Shown in pieces: positions 1 to 11,126 of a DNA stretch of 64,000 bases. Made by a program: the position numbers and the translations under genes. This DNA is from Hermatobates lingyangjiaoensis (Eukaryota; Arthropoda; Insecta; Hemiptera; Hermatobatidae). The notes below the pieces were generated by a model, which had not been told where the DNA came from, did not search any database, and saw only the letters and a program-made list of their open reading frames with translations. The stretch's first letter is position 1. The number at the start of each line of letters is the position of its first letter. The stretch covers positions 2,366,001 to 2,430,000 of the forward strand of contig JAPFBL010000119.1 in NCBI GenBank assembly GCA_026182355.1. Reading direction: 5' to 3'.

Positions 1-417
1 AATTTGAAAGATATCAATAATTTAGATCCGATTCTACCGTAATAATTTGTATTTGTAATTTTTATTAAAACTTGTTAAATTATGCTGGGATGTTGAAAGA
101 ATCAGTTAAACGTAATATAATACAAAAACAAATTGTTAAATCCTTTTTACCAAAGAGTGGATATAAGGGTGGGTTGGCAAATTATATGACAACCTCTACT
201 GGCAAAAAGAGTTGCTACCCAGCTGGTCAATGGTTGAAACTTTGAACAAAGACAAGAAATTTGATCTGGGAGATCCTGCTTGAGATTTTACTTTCTACTG
301 CCAGGTCAAAATATTTTTTTCCATTACAATGAGACACAATATCTTTTTTTTTTTGTTACTCTAGAGACATAAAAAGAAAAGAATTAAAGATTTAAAGCGC
401 TAGTATTGAGATAATAT
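1..417. other. AT-rich DNA, no gene seen
   Basis: No reading frame, RNA motif or repeat I could recognise. Only short A/T homopolymers are visible near 330-355. Confidence 0.6.
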
Positions 418-625
418 CAGCCCAAAGGCGTAGTTGTTGGTTTTCATTGAAGGGTCCATGACTGGGGTAGGGTGACTGCGGTGCCCTTTAGGGCAGACCC
501 CTTGTACCTGTGCCTCCCAAGGCCGGCCTGGTGTCCCAGGGCTTGTCGGCTTTGGTCAAAGCTCCCGCCCACTCTCTTTATGATATAAGCTCTACCGGCG
601 CCAACTTCCTCCATTAAACCTTTTT
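418..625. other. GC-rich island of unknown nature
   Basis: This 200 bp block is much richer in G+C than its surroundings, with several GGCC/CCGG-type words near 520-545 and 596-601. No long frame, tRNA box or splice pattern is convincing. It could be an old SINE, a conserved noncoding element or a decayed coding fragment. I do not recognise it. Confidence 0.4.
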
Positions 626-960
626 AAATTTCTTTTCTAAACACTTAAGAAGAACTAATTTAAGTTTTATTACCTCAGAGTCAGAATGACTTTGTAGTCA
701 AAGTTATTGATTTTTCTACGAATTTCTGGATCATTGGCCTGCAAAGAATTCGCGTTCATTCGTCTGCCTTGACTTAAACATATAAGATATCAATCGTGCC
801 AGAAGTATTTCAATTGTAATAAACTAGTGTCTTTTTTCCTTCTTTTATAGTTAAAAGTAGTTGCATTTCTTTGTATAACTAAAATTATCAAATCTAAAAT
901 TTTATATTTTAGCATAGAGATGTCCGATTGCAGATTTACTAAAAAACTATTTAATATTTA

Positions 961-1300
961 CTTTTTTAGGTGTGTTGTCTAATGGGGATTCGGTCAGTCT
1001 TCTAGGTTTAAAAATCAAACTCTCGTTGCCGGCGTTTTTTAAAACCTTTTTCATAAGCAGAACTAAGAATTTATTGACTAAGAAAGTGAAATTTTCTAGA
1101 CAGTCTAGTCGAAGGTTTTGTCCGGTTAAGATTGTTGTTCCTTTAAATAATGTAAATTTCATTTTCTTAGTCAGAAAATTCTTACTTAAAGCTATGAAAA
1201 AGGTTTTAAAATAAAATCGAATCGCCGGCAACAAGAGTTCGATTTTTGAACCTATGAAATTGACCGAATCCCGATTAGATAACAAACCTATTCTATCAAA
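961..1300. repeat. Fold-back (inverted repeat) element, arms about 150 bp
   Basis: The left arm (about 965-1125) and the reverse complement of the right arm (about 1140-1297) share words in the same order: GTNTAATNGGGATTCGGTCA, a TTGCCGGCG word, AAAACCTTTTTCATA and TGACTAAGAAA. The two overlapping opposite-strand reading frames here are this symmetry read twice, not genes. A single diverged arm recurs at about 10668-10770. The class is unknown; it may be a PLE-derived or fold-back element. Confidence 0.75.
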
Positions 1301-1337
1301 CGGTCGATATATTATTAAATCTGTTATATATATATAT

Positions 1338-1531
1338 AAATGATCAAACCACAATAAGAAATGGGAAAACAAGACTAAGATCTTTCAACCGTAACATGCT
1401 GTCTTCGTCAGAGTCAAAAACCCAACTGACGAAGATCGCTTGTTACGGTTGAAAGATCTTAGTCTTGTTTTCCCATTTCTTATTGTGGTTTGATCATTGA
1501 TTGTTATTTCACGTGTTTATGTGAAATCTTT
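1338..1531. repeat. Family A PLE terminal unit, head-to-head pair
   Basis: A minus-strand unit (1338-1424) abuts a plus-strand unit (1425-1531). Both contain the family A signature, in plus orientation: a GACGAAGA word, TTGAAAGATCTTAGTC, TTATTGTGGTTTGATCATTG, and TTTCACGTGTTTATGTGAAA running into (TA)n. The plus copy starts inside the ribozyme-like core, so its stem I 5' strand is missing. (TA)n tracts bound the pair on both sides (1326-1338 and 1532-1548). Confidence 0.8.
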
Positions 1532-1557
1532 ATATATATATATATATAACAATCAAT

Positions 1558-1782
1558 AATTGAAATAACAATCAATGATCAAACCACAATAAGAAATGGG
1601 AAAACAAGACTAAGATCTTTCAATTGTAACAAGCGGTCCAGTGTAACGAGTTCAGTTGGGTTTTTGACTCTGACGAAGACCGCTTGTTACTGTTGAAAGA
1701 TCTTAGTCTTGTTTTCCCATTTCTTATTGTGGTTTGATCATTGATTGTTATTTCACGTGTTTATGTGAAATCTTTTTTATAT
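1558..1782. repeat. Family A terminal unit, second head-to-head pair
   Basis: It has the same architecture as the pair just upstream: minus unit 1558-1639, short junction, plus unit 1650-1782, then TA-rich sequence. The plus unit keeps a complete ribozyme-like region, annotated separately. The two pairs together look like a nested or tandem insertion around one (TA)n tract. Confidence 0.8.
1657..1719 (+). ncRNA. Hammerhead-ribozyme-like motif, family A
   Basis: By hand: TGGG (1657-1660) can pair with CCCA (1716-1719), and GACT with AGTC, forming stem I with an internal loop. The core CTGACGA is followed by a stem II hairpin, then GAAA, then the palindrome AGATCT (stem III) and a UU cleavage context. 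Stem II carries one mismatch in this copy (CTG where other copies have CGG), so activity is doubtful. Hammerheads are known in PLE terminal repeats; the match here is inferred from pairing only. Confidence 0.5.
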
Positions 1783-1910
1783 ATAATATATATATAAATA
1801 AAACTTGGTCACTGCCCTCAATAACAGTTTAATTCATTCATATATTAGGTGTGGTTAAACATGACCTGATGTTATTATTCATAATATGTATAATGTAACC
1901 AACAGGGCAC
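1783..1910. other. TA-rich linker, nothing recognised
   Basis: TA-rich sequence joining the family A pair to the next block. No gene or motif is seen. Confidence 0.5.
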
Positions 1911-2300
1911 CGAAAAATAATTTGAGAGTTGGCATTAGAGTGGTTGAAGGGAGTAGGTGTGTCCGGCATTGTGATCAACATTAACCCGCCCCATTTATCC
2001 AAGCTCTCTACCTGACGGCCTTTCTTCTCCTCACTCCCCTACATCTCGACTTGCTTTATTTTACTAAGGGTATTTTTGGTCCGTTTCTTCCTTTCTTAAC
2101 TGATGCCTGAGCCGTTCTCGCACCGTTTAGCTCGGTCCATTTTTACAAAGCCCTCTCTCCCTCGCTGACCCTTTTTCCTTTTCAAATAACCAATAGAAAG
2201 CCTAAACCATTTTCAGACTGACCCTATCTTGTTAAGCAATCTGTCGTCTTCTCCAGTTCCCTTCTTCTTTTTGCCGACCAATTTGTATCTTACATTCCAA
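1911..2300. other. Moderately GC-rich block, pyrimidine-rich on plus strand
   Basis: This block is clearly richer in C and T than its surroundings (for example 1990-2060 and 2130-2185), with no sustained frame and no inverted partner. It resembles the pyrimidine-rich untranslated parts of the PLE copies elsewhere in the window but shares no clear signature with them. Confidence 0.35.
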
Positions 2301-3244
2301 ACATGTGATCAAGTTGTCAAAATACCAACCTCCTAAATTATTAGTTTCTTTTGAAAATAAATTCAGTTCTCAACAGTGACATTCTCGTTGTGAATTATCT
2401 ACCATATTGTTGGGTATAACATTAAGAAGTGTACCTCTCCTCTCGCTGTTTACATTGAAATACAAATGAAAACTCTCCACATCAGTTGGAATTCAAAGAG
2501 TCGTTCTTGAAGGTGTTTTATCGATTGTGTAGTAACCACAATACTCATTTCAGAATGCCATTGAACTTTATTGCTTGTTAGACAAATTTGAATAGCCTAT
2601 CAACATATTTTAAGTTTTTAATTTTCGGGATAAAATTAGCAAAATACAACAATTAAATGTATCTTTACTAAATGTATTAACTCTAAAAAAATAATATTAT
2701 CAATAAATGTGTAATACTTGTAAATACATCCTTTGCTCTACCAACGTTGACTTAGATAGAATGATGGATAGAAATTTGCACTCAAGATAAGATGGTGTTT
2801 TTAAGATAGTGTTTTTTTAAAATAATTGGTATCTCTCTGTTTTGTATGAACTTTCCATTTCATATTGTTCCTATGAAAACTAACTTTTAGAATTTTCTCT
2901 TATAAATTATAATACACCGAGAAAGGGAAAGCTATTTTTTTCTGAATCAGCTAAAATTATAAGGAATAGTTATAGGACAAAATGAAGTATATTTGTCATA
3001 AATATTACCAAAATTATGTATTGTGAGAGAAAAAACAAATAAATATGGTTAATTCATTAAGGAGTTAATGGAAAAAAACTGAATGCATGGTATGATTTGA
3101 ACAAAAGTCAATTTTAATAATTAACATTTATGAAGTAAGTTTACAATTTCACCACTTGAATGAAAGAGGCTAAATATACCTCATCTAAAATTTAGTCAAC
3201 AATTATAATATACTATGGTGTCCGTGGTAGTTATGGTACATTAT
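2301..3244. other. AT-rich DNA, no gene seen
   Basis: Short A/T runs only. No recognisable repeat, RNA or coding signal. Confidence 0.6.
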
Positions 3245-3740
3245 TAGGTAGTTAGGTTAGGTTGCAGTGACCATTCTAAGAGAGGACATCCATAGGCTAA
3301 AGTTGGTCCTTTGTGTTACCACACAATGAACATTGACAGTCTTAAATGCCTAAACCAAGTTTATTTATAGCAGCGATCTTTAACGAGAACATGTCATCGT
3401 GAAGGCGGGGACTGATGGCTTAAAGTCCTCTGCCATGTTGAATTCAAGAGTTCTCGTTCGATCACCGAAGTTATGCAATGTTGGACGTAGACATCACATG
3501 GGTGAGTGACACGAAATGTTCGGCAACCCTACTATATAGAGCTCACCCAGAGTTTTGATGGTATGGATGAGAGGCCGAGGTATAGATAAAGTCAAAACTC
3601 GGAGCCTTCTCGGAGGAACGAAGTGGTCAGATTTTTTCCCCTGCTGCGTGAATAAATCGAGGGCAGAGTGGGTATCGAACACCGATCTACCAGTCCAGAG
3701 GCGAGCACGTAAGCCACTGGGCTGCCCCTGGCGCCTATGA
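3245..3740 (-). repeat. tRNA-derived SINE, minus orientation
   Basis: Read on the minus strand, it has a tRNA-like head (3655-3735) with a B-box-like GATCGGTGTTCGATACCCAC. Then come the family's GAATAAATCTGA-like, CGTTAAAGATCGCT and TAGGCATTTAAGACTG-like words. It ends in GCAACCTAACCTAACTAC (3249-3266), giving CCTAA repeats at the 3' end. Other members in the window lie near 4.9, 9.7, 16.6, 20.7, 28.1, 43.2, 45.5, 52.5 and 63.5 kb. SINEs of this kind are transcribed by RNA polymerase III and mobilised by another element's reverse transcriptase. Confidence 0.75.
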
Positions 3741-4794
3741 TTAGGTGGTAGTCACGAGCCTCAAAAACATGGTAGGAATTGCTTGGAGATAGTCAAGGGT
3801 ATAAAAAATGGTTTGATCTAAAGAAAGGAAATATGGTTTAGTAGTTTTGTTGCAGTCGATTATTGTCTTGTTGGAGAATTTTGTTTCTAATGGTGTTCTC
3901 AAACTGATTAACTTGTTTCAGTGTTGTTTGGTCATGTGGTACGTCTTAGACCTGCCCGTTTAATCTGTTCCTACAACAGGCGATAATCTTCATTACAATT
4001 GACGATCTTGTTGACTTCAAATGAATGTAATTAGATTCACGATAGGTAAGGATTGGTCTATCTAGTCTAATAGCCAGGGCTTGTTTCTGTTGCTAATTAT
4101 CTTTCAGTTGGGAGAGGTAATGGCATGACCGTATCGTTCTCTTGGTGGGAACTTTCATATCCAAATAGATGAGGTTAGGGCCAACTACGGTCTACAGGCC
4201 ATATCCAAGATATGGTCTGAAACTGTTTATTATCTTATTCATTAATTACATGAGTTACCTAATAGAAGAAATATTAGTAAAATAGAAAGTACGTTATTAT
4301 AAGGACTTTCCTTATTATAATGAAATCCTGATATATAAAAGTACAGATAATTTATATTAGATTTCACATATGCCAGATGGTGAGAAGATTGAATTTTATA
4401 ACTACAAAATTTAATTAATTATAATAATATTAACGCTACTTGTTTTACATTAATTCTACTATATGTTACATTCTTCTGTTACTTAACTGAGTATTTCTTT
4501 TTATATTTGAAATATTTTAGTATTATAAGAAGTTTAATTAAATATATTCAGAAGTAAATATTATATGTCCCCATCTATTATAAATAGTTTTTTAAAATCT
4601 TATTTTTATCAATTATACTTAAATAACTTTTCAGTCCTATGGTGTTCACTATTTATACAGGTATTTAATGTTGTTAGCCATGCGTTGGTCATTCGTCAGT
4701 AGCTATCATTGGATTAATTATTAAAAGCCGTACAATCTATAGTGACTTTTCCTTCTTTGTTTGAATTACTACACATTGTCATTCCTTAAGATTC
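3741..4794. other. AT-rich DNA, no gene seen
   Basis: No supported feature. The stretch at 3840-4210 is somewhat less AT-rich but has no lasting frame. Confidence 0.5.
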
Positions 4795-5060
4795 TAAAGT
4801 TTGCATATGGCACTGGTACTGACAAATTAGTACAATTACATGTACGTGTATCTCTGCAATAGTAGATCCAGGTTCGATTCCCACTCTGGCTTTCAATTTT
4901 TTCACGTAAAAGTTGAAAAAAATGTGTATGCTTGGCCTTTAGAGAAGGTGTTAAACCTTTGGTCCCGAGCTTGTACAATGCTAAATACCCATTAAAGATA
5001 CAGTTGAAATAAGGTAAATTTAGGGCTCCCAAAGTAGAATCAATCCAGCAAATCGTTCAG
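4795..5060 (+). repeat. tRNA-derived SINE, plus orientation, 5' part degenerate
   Basis: The B box is clear: GGTTCGATTCCCACTCTGGC at about 4872-4891. It is followed by the family body: a Lys-codon-like AAAAATGTGTATGC stretch, a run equivalent to GGTCCCGAGCTTGTACAATG, and GGGCTCCCAAAGTAGAATC. The A-box region is eroded. A minus-strand frame through it is an artefact. Confidence 0.7.
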
Positions 5061-6850
5061 TCATTCCTGCAATGGGTGCCGAATAGTAAAGCGTCCACCT
5101 TTCCGTCTCCTAAGATATCAAAGTCTATAACTGTAGGCCTTGTTAATAAATCAATTACCTAACTTGGCCCTTAATTTCCACACTATATACTACAATATCT
5201 AAGAGATTAATTTTTCAATCCTATTGTTTGTAATAGCAATAAGCATAAGATTTCCCATTTTTTACTTTACTCTCTCACGTAAACCTGGAGAACAACACTA
5301 CGTTTAGAAAAATTTTGTTTTTCCAGGTAAAACTTGTCGGTATGGCTTTGTTCATTATTTCCAAGCACTACAAAATATCTCATAGTAACAGGCTCTACAA
5401 ATAAGGAATGAATATGCGTATTGTATCTTAATTATTGGAAAAAATCTGCAAAAATATTCAGTCCTTAAAAGTAGATGAGTAATTTTTATCAACTTTTTTT
5501 CTTTTGCCTGCTTCAATTATTGTATTGTATCTTCCATTCGGTTTTTCATCAGTTTAGAAAAAATACATTTTCACATCACAATATGGTTGTTGAACTTTTT
5601 AGAAATTCATTCAGTTTAGTGTAGTTGCAATGTTTAGAAATGACAAATAATCTATATATTTAATAATTATGTTCAATTTGAGCAACTGGTTTTCATTTTA
5701 TTCTTCCATTTATTTTAGCTATATGCATTTTTAAATTGAAGCTTGTGTTGTCTGATTTTTAATTTAATGAATTCTTCTCCTTTGAATTTAAAGAGGATCG
5801 TGTTCAATGTGCCTTGTTTAAATACCACTTCAGCCTTTTCAAAAAGAAATTTATAAATAACATGGCTAATTAAAAAAGAAAAAAAGGTAAAAATCTTAAG
5901 ATTCGACTAATTTGAAAGCACAAAAGAATTGCATTGATGAATAAAAGTCAATCAACTTGATCAGTTGCTTTTGTTTTTCCGTTGAGGTTTGAAAGATCTT
6001 TTGTTTTTTTTTCTTTTTTTGTATGAAATACAATCTTAGGGGTTTTCCTTCATTATTCATTGCTGTATTGTTTTGAAATTCATATTTCTTAACTTGATTA
6101 TTAGGATAAACAAAAAAAAAAATTTAAAAAGAAGAAAAATGATTCCTGTTGATTGAAATTATTGGCAAAGAGAAATGAGAGGGCTATTAGTCACCAAAAG
6201 GCCCTTGAATAGAGGGAATTGAAGGGTCTTAAGCAATTCAATATGTCCAACCCTTTAATGAACACTGCCACACCTTCAAAATTATAAGCCCTTCAAATTC
6301 CAATTTCATTTTCCAATCTTTTAGGAATAAATATCTAGTAACTGCACAATTTAGTTTTGTATACCAATTTGTACGATAACATAGTACATTTGCACCAATG
6401 AAATTTTATATCAATTATGATTGTGTGTGATTATAATTTCTATTTCATCATTATAATTTCTATTGAAGCAAATATAACAGTATTATGTCATATTATAACA
6501 GAAGGTAATGTTGCTAATACATGTGATAGATGGTTATAAGACATGTCGTTAAGGGTAGTCCCTAGAGTAGAGTCAGTCTTCAAAGCTTTGGGGCTCAAAA
6601 ACTAATACAGCGTACTTATATATTTTTTTGTTTTTTTTTTAATGTGTAAATATATATAAATTGTTGTTCAAACATTTTTTATTTCTGAACCTAAGCTTGT
6701 CATTTTTGTCGTTCATCGTTGCAACAACAGATATATGATTCTGTTTGTTTATGTTTGGTCAGATGTTAGTAAGGACTCTATCGTAGATGTTATGCCTTAT
6801 CCTTTAGTGACTGCTCACACCATCTGCAAAAACTGCTAGAGGACAATATA
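5061..6850. other. AT-rich DNA, no gene seen
   Basis: Long A- or T-rich tracts (for example 5990-6020 and 6105-6140). No coding, RNA or repeat signal that I can support. Confidence 0.55.
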
Positions 6851-7115
6851 TATATATATCAATGATCAAACCACAAATGAAGTTGGGTTTTTGACTCTAA
6901 ACGAAGACCGCTATGTTACGGTAAAGATAGAAATGTTTTCCCATTTCATATTGTGGTTTGATCATTGATTGTTATTTCACGTGTTTATGTGAAATCTTTT
7001 TTATATAATTATAAAGATCAAACTACAATATGAAAATGGGAAAAAAAGGCTAATATCCTTCAACTATAACCAGCGGTTGACATCAGAGTCAAAAACCCAA
7101 CATACATATATATAT
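6851..7115. repeat. Two degraded family A terminal units
   Basis: A short minus end (6861-6876) joins a plus unit (6877-7000) that carries TTGTGGTTTGATCATTGATT and TTTCACGTGTTTATGTGAAA. A second minus unit follows (7014-7102). The cores are damaged; the plus copy reads CTCTAAACGAAGACC, with bases inserted in the CTGACGA box. (TA)n lies at about 6848-6858 and 7105-7116. Confidence 0.75.
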
Positions 7116-7116
7116 A

Positions 7117-7779
7117 TTTGCTTTTTCATTGATATAAACTTACTGGAACTGTAAGTTTACTCTTTTTGTAACTTACTGATTATGATGGTAGTATAAAAGT
7201 TTGTTGCTATCAGTGTGGAATGGGTACATTTTCCATTCCAAATACACACAATTATAAAAAAAATAGAAAGAAATACTTAGCTGTTTGTTAACACAACATA
7301 AAATAGCTTCAAGGAAATATAGAATATTATATGAGATCTATCTTTTATTTGCTTAGGTCATGTAACCGAGATATCAACTATCTTTTCATCCTTGCTTCAT
7401 TATAATTCGATAAGCAGATTTGATTTATTCTTAATAACTTGATTTGTAATTTAGTAACTTTGTAATTTCATTATTCTTGTGGTAATTCGGGCTTTTTGTC
7501 ATTATTCAACAGATTCTATGGGTGGGAGGGGGGAGGGGGTGTGGATACTTAAGTGAACTACAGGAATTGCTTCCATCACTTGCTACAGAGGATGAAACAT
7601 AGCACCAAACATGTAAAATGGAAATAATAAAAGCTACAATATTAGTTGCCACTATACGCCTTGAAACTACGTTAAGGAATATCTGATTTCGTTGCAGTTA
7701 ATACAGGACTGAGTCTTAATTTGTTCTTATATGTTCGATAAATTATGACAATAAAAAATATATATAAATATATATATAT
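7117..7779. other. AT-rich DNA with a short G-rich tract
   Basis: Nothing coding. A run of G-triplets lies near 7520-7542 and a (TA)n-like tract near 7757-7790. Confidence 0.5.
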
Positions 7780-7905
7780 TTATATATGATATACCCGTCT
7801 CCGACCATCTCTGAACCAGTGCGCTTGGTTTTCCTCTCTTATCTCTCCTGAAGACGGTTCAAACCGAAAATTAGTGACTGTAAGTGTGTAATTTTAATTT
7901 ATCCA
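7780..7905 (+). repeat. Family B PLE terminal unit, solo
   Basis: It carries the family B signature: GTGCGCTTGG, CTCTTATCTCTCCTGAAGAC, ACCGAAAATTAG and GACTGTAAGTGTG. The same string of words follows the PLE endonuclease frame at 24239-24400. It sits directly downstream of a (TA)n tract. Confidence 0.8.
7843..7878 (+). ncRNA. Hammerhead-like motif, family B
   Basis: Core CTGAAGA (7848-7854), a stem II hairpin GG...CC preceded by one unpaired C, then GAAA (7866-7869) and a UA cleavage context. Stem I pairs CTC-like sequence with GTGAC and has one mismatch relative to the perfect copy at 50878-50913. Confidence 0.4.
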
Positions 7906-9654
7906 TGTTTCTTTTTGTACATTAAACAATATTTGCCCTTTTCGGATAGTATTTCCATCGAAAATGTATATATATATGCAATTACTAGAAACTAAGTTTA
8001 ATTACAAACATGAACTCCATTAATTTAATAATATAAAATATTGAATGGTTGAAAAGGACTTTTCAGACAAATACTACTACATTTCTGAAAAGAGATTTAT
8101 TTAAGTGGATATTTAATTATTTGATAATTTAGAACTGAAAAAAATGAACTGTGAAAATTTGTTTAACAAAGCAAAAAAATTTGTTTTGATTCATAAATAA
8201 TAAATGCTGAAATAATCCACTGGATGGCATAATCTTATAACGTTCACGGAATCGTCACTAAAAAGGGAATCAATAAAAATGCTTCATTGAACTTACGTTT
8301 CTTATTCAACGGAAGGTAAGAGCCAATATTTGCAAAGAATGTATAAATATGTTTGGAGAGCTATCGATTGCTTGCGATGATTATGCAATACTTTTGGTGA
8401 GGCTTTAATAAAGTCTGTTTTCTTCAAAGGATCCAATTTATACGTGCAGTCCAAAGTTACGCATCAATGAATATTCCTTTTTAAACAAAGCTCTTTCATG
8501 TATAAACAACTCTCTTTTAATATTTATATTATTGTGATTTACTTTTATTTTGTTCTGTTTTTGATGGCTTGTATCATATTTGACTGAAGTGTCTTATAGA
8601 TGGCCTAATAGATAGCCTTCTTCCATTTCATACTAGAGATTAGGGGCTCAAAACTTACTATTGATCCTAGATTCTCATATGGGGAGGAGAAATTTGTACT
8701 CGTATCATTGGGGGGGGGATCATAAAGCTTTCCGTTTCCAGGCAGTGTGATATCAGATATTTGTTGAACATTTCTAATCAAATAAATTACAAATTATTAA
8801 AATAATCTTATTAGTTTTCATATTAGTCAAATTAATTTACAACTCCTGTTGTAGAATCAACCTGAAATGTACCTTTTCATGACTATCCGTTGTCATTCCT
8901 TTTAGTTGTTTTTTTTACTTTGTAAAAAGCCCTGTTTGATCTATCATATCTTCTGCTTGTTTGTTGTTGCCTGTACTACTCTACCGCTTCTACTTTGTTC
9001 TACTTTTACCCCTGATGTTGATGAGAGTTGAAATATAAAATAAGATGTATTTGTTCTCCTTGTGTAATTTAGCATGATGTTCTTGTATACCTTTTCTGCT
9101 TTCATCGGATCATAAAGATATTTAGAACAGTTATTGGCTTTCTAACAGAAAGTTGAGTGACCTCATTGATGCTTAACTGTGATTCGCTTGTCTCAGTTGA
9201 TACTCATCGATGAAGGCAAAAAAATTAGCAAAATTCAAATATTTTGTCACCTCTAATGGCATTAGTTTGGTATCAGAGAGTTGCAAATTTGTAAAATATC
9301 ATTGAGAAAGAAATAGTTAAATAGTTGTAAAGTTGCAATTTCCTTGGATTGCCTGAAATGCGTTACTCCTGAATAAGGGTTGACTATAGAAAAAAAAGAA
9401 GCAGACAAAAAAGAAAGTGTTGGTACAAGATCATGTATTAGGTTTTTACTGATTTTTTTTTTATTTTGTTTTATATTTCTTTATCAGGCGTTTCTAAAAC
9501 TAACTGTTAATTGATTAACTGTTAGGTTTGGTTAATAAGTTAATTGATTAATTGATTGTACCGGTATGTTAATTTCATTCTACATTGAAATTCATAACGT
9601 TATTTCCATATTCGAACTGAATTCTGTTAATATATAGACCGTTAACACAAGTTG
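7906..9654. other. AT-rich DNA, no gene seen
   Basis: No supported feature apart from a G run at 8710-8719 and short A/T runs. Confidence 0.55.
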
Positions 9655-9806
9655 TGTCACCAGAGGCGTCATGGCCCCTCCGGCAGACGATGCGCTCAGA
9701 TTTTTTTCAGCCCCCATATGAATAAATAGAGAGCCAGAGTGGGTATCGAACTCCGGATCTACCAGTCCAGAAACGAGTACGTAAGCCACTCGTATAGCCT
9801 GGATTT
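9655..9806 (-). repeat. SINE head fragment, minus orientation
   Basis: On the minus strand it reads CTGGACTGGTAGATCCGGAG, then TTCGATACCCACTCTGGCTC (B box), then the family body with a GGCTGAAAAAAATCTGAGCG-like word. It ends around 9660 and has no CCTAA tail, so it is truncated. Confidence 0.7.
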
Positions 9807-10374
9807 CCAGGTTATAGGTGCAACTCCTGTGGTATTTTTAATTCGTATAAACAATTGTTGCAACCATCACATTTTAACATTCAAATACTTTTTTGTAAAA
9901 AAGTTTACAAATAATTTTTTAAAAATATCATTAATAAGAATAGTATCTGTTTGAATCATTATTATGTTTAAAAGCAAGAACTTTCCTATACTGCTATGAT
10001 TTTCAATGCATTGATTCAAAACAAAGGGCTTGTTTAATCAAACAACATTATTCTGCTTGAAATGACTAAGCTCGGTTACCTTAACAGAGCGTAACTCTAG
10101 ATCTCGTCGATGGACCAGACAAAGAGCACTCCAACACAGACACAAAGCGTTTTGCATTCCGTAGCTTTCAATTTGCCATTTCAATGTTGACTATAATTGG
10201 GAGTATCAAAGTTGTCAAAGCATTATCATTTCAACAAAATTACAAAGTGTTTATCTTAACAGTTTTCTGTCTAATATTTACTATATATAATAAAACATAT
10301 TCATTGCAGTTATAAATATGTACCTTGATAAGCGCTTTAATCTTTATCAATTCTACATATTTTAGAGTTGTAAA
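9807..10374. other. AT-rich DNA, no gene seen
   Basis: No supported feature. Confidence 0.5.
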
Positions 10375-10525
10375 GATCAATTTTTCCATTTTTGTTATCT
10401 TAGTCTATTTTTCTGATTTCTTACTGAAGTTAAGCCGTTGATTTTTATTTTACGTGCTTATTGTGAAAAATATATGATAGTCTTTTTTTCTGATTCCGTA
10501 CTGTGGTTTGGATGTATATATATAA
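10375..10525 (+). repeat. Degenerate family A pieces
   Basis: Two partial 3' ends of the unit are visible: CTGATTTCTTACTG followed by TTTTACGTGCTTATTGTGAA, then AGTCTTTTTTTCTGATTCCG with TACTGTGGTTTGGATG. A TA-rich tract follows to about 10550. The core is lost. Confidence 0.5.
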
Positions 10526-10619
10526 TATACATAATAATATTATATATATAAACGTTTCAGAGTAAACTTTAGGTACACATTAAATAGAAAAACACATTTA
10601 TTGTATCTAATTTTTAGTT

Positions 10620-10780
10620 TAACTGGATTCAGGAGAAAAGAGATAAGGATGTCAAGCGCACTTGCATAGGTGTGTTATCTAATCGGGATTCGGTCAATTT
10701 TGTTGGTACACAAATTATACTCTCGATGCCGACTTTTGGGTTTTATTTTAAAACCTTTTTCATAGGCCTAAAAAAAAGGG
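10620..10780. repeat. Family B fragment (minus) joined to a fold-back arm
   Basis: 10625-10668 contains GGATTCAGGAGAAAAGAGAT and AAGCGCACTTGC, the reverse complement of the family B upstream part. It is joined directly to a single arm of the 961-1300 fold-back element (GTGTTATCTAATCGGGATTC at 10670-10690, AAAACCTTTTTCATAGG near 10750). This junction suggests the two repeats belong to one composite element. Confidence 0.6.
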
Positions 10781-10919
10781 TAATAAGACATCATTTATCA
10801 ATATATTTATATATGAACTATGTTACATGACTACAACCGACTACATGTGACTCAATAATCAACAAAATCAGAACTGATCGATTTTTCTCTTACTACTTAG
10901 AGTGGTGATTTTCTTTATA

Positions 10920-11060
10920 TATATATTCTAGACTGTCACTTTGTTTCGGTCGGTGGACACTTTCACGTCTCCGCTCCCTGTATTCCTTTTCCTACCTCTC
11001 CTGAAGACGGCAAGATAGCCGAAATGACAGAGAATAGTAAGTGTTAGTCTCTCTTTTTTG
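10920..11060 (+). repeat. Family B terminal unit, solo
   Basis: CTACCTCTCCTGAAGACGGC, then an AGCCGAAA word, then GTAAGTGTTAG. The unit lies between a TATATATA tract (10917-10926) and the long (TA)n at 11082. Confidence 0.75.
10996..11034 (+). ncRNA. Hammerhead-like motif, family B variant
   Basis: TCTC (10997-11000) pairs with GAGA (11030-11033). The core is CTGAAGA (11001-11007). Stem II is GGC/GCC with loop AAGATA, then GAAA (11021-11024). The expected U before the cleavage base is a C (11028), so this copy is probably inactive. Confidence 0.4.
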
Positions 11061-11075
11061 TTTTCTAGTGATAAC

Positions 11076-11081
<6 letters not shown>

Positions 11082-11122
<41 letters not shown>
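11082..11122. repeat. (TA)n microsatellite
   Basis: About 20 uninterrupted TA units. Frames that cross it give Tyr-Ile runs with no meaning. Confidence 0.95.

Positions 11123-11126
<4 letters not shown>

Noticed and set aside
947..1372. 141-codon minus-strand frame
   Set aside because: It lies in an inverted repeat and mirrors the plus-strand frame at 972-1214; symmetric DNA, not a gene.
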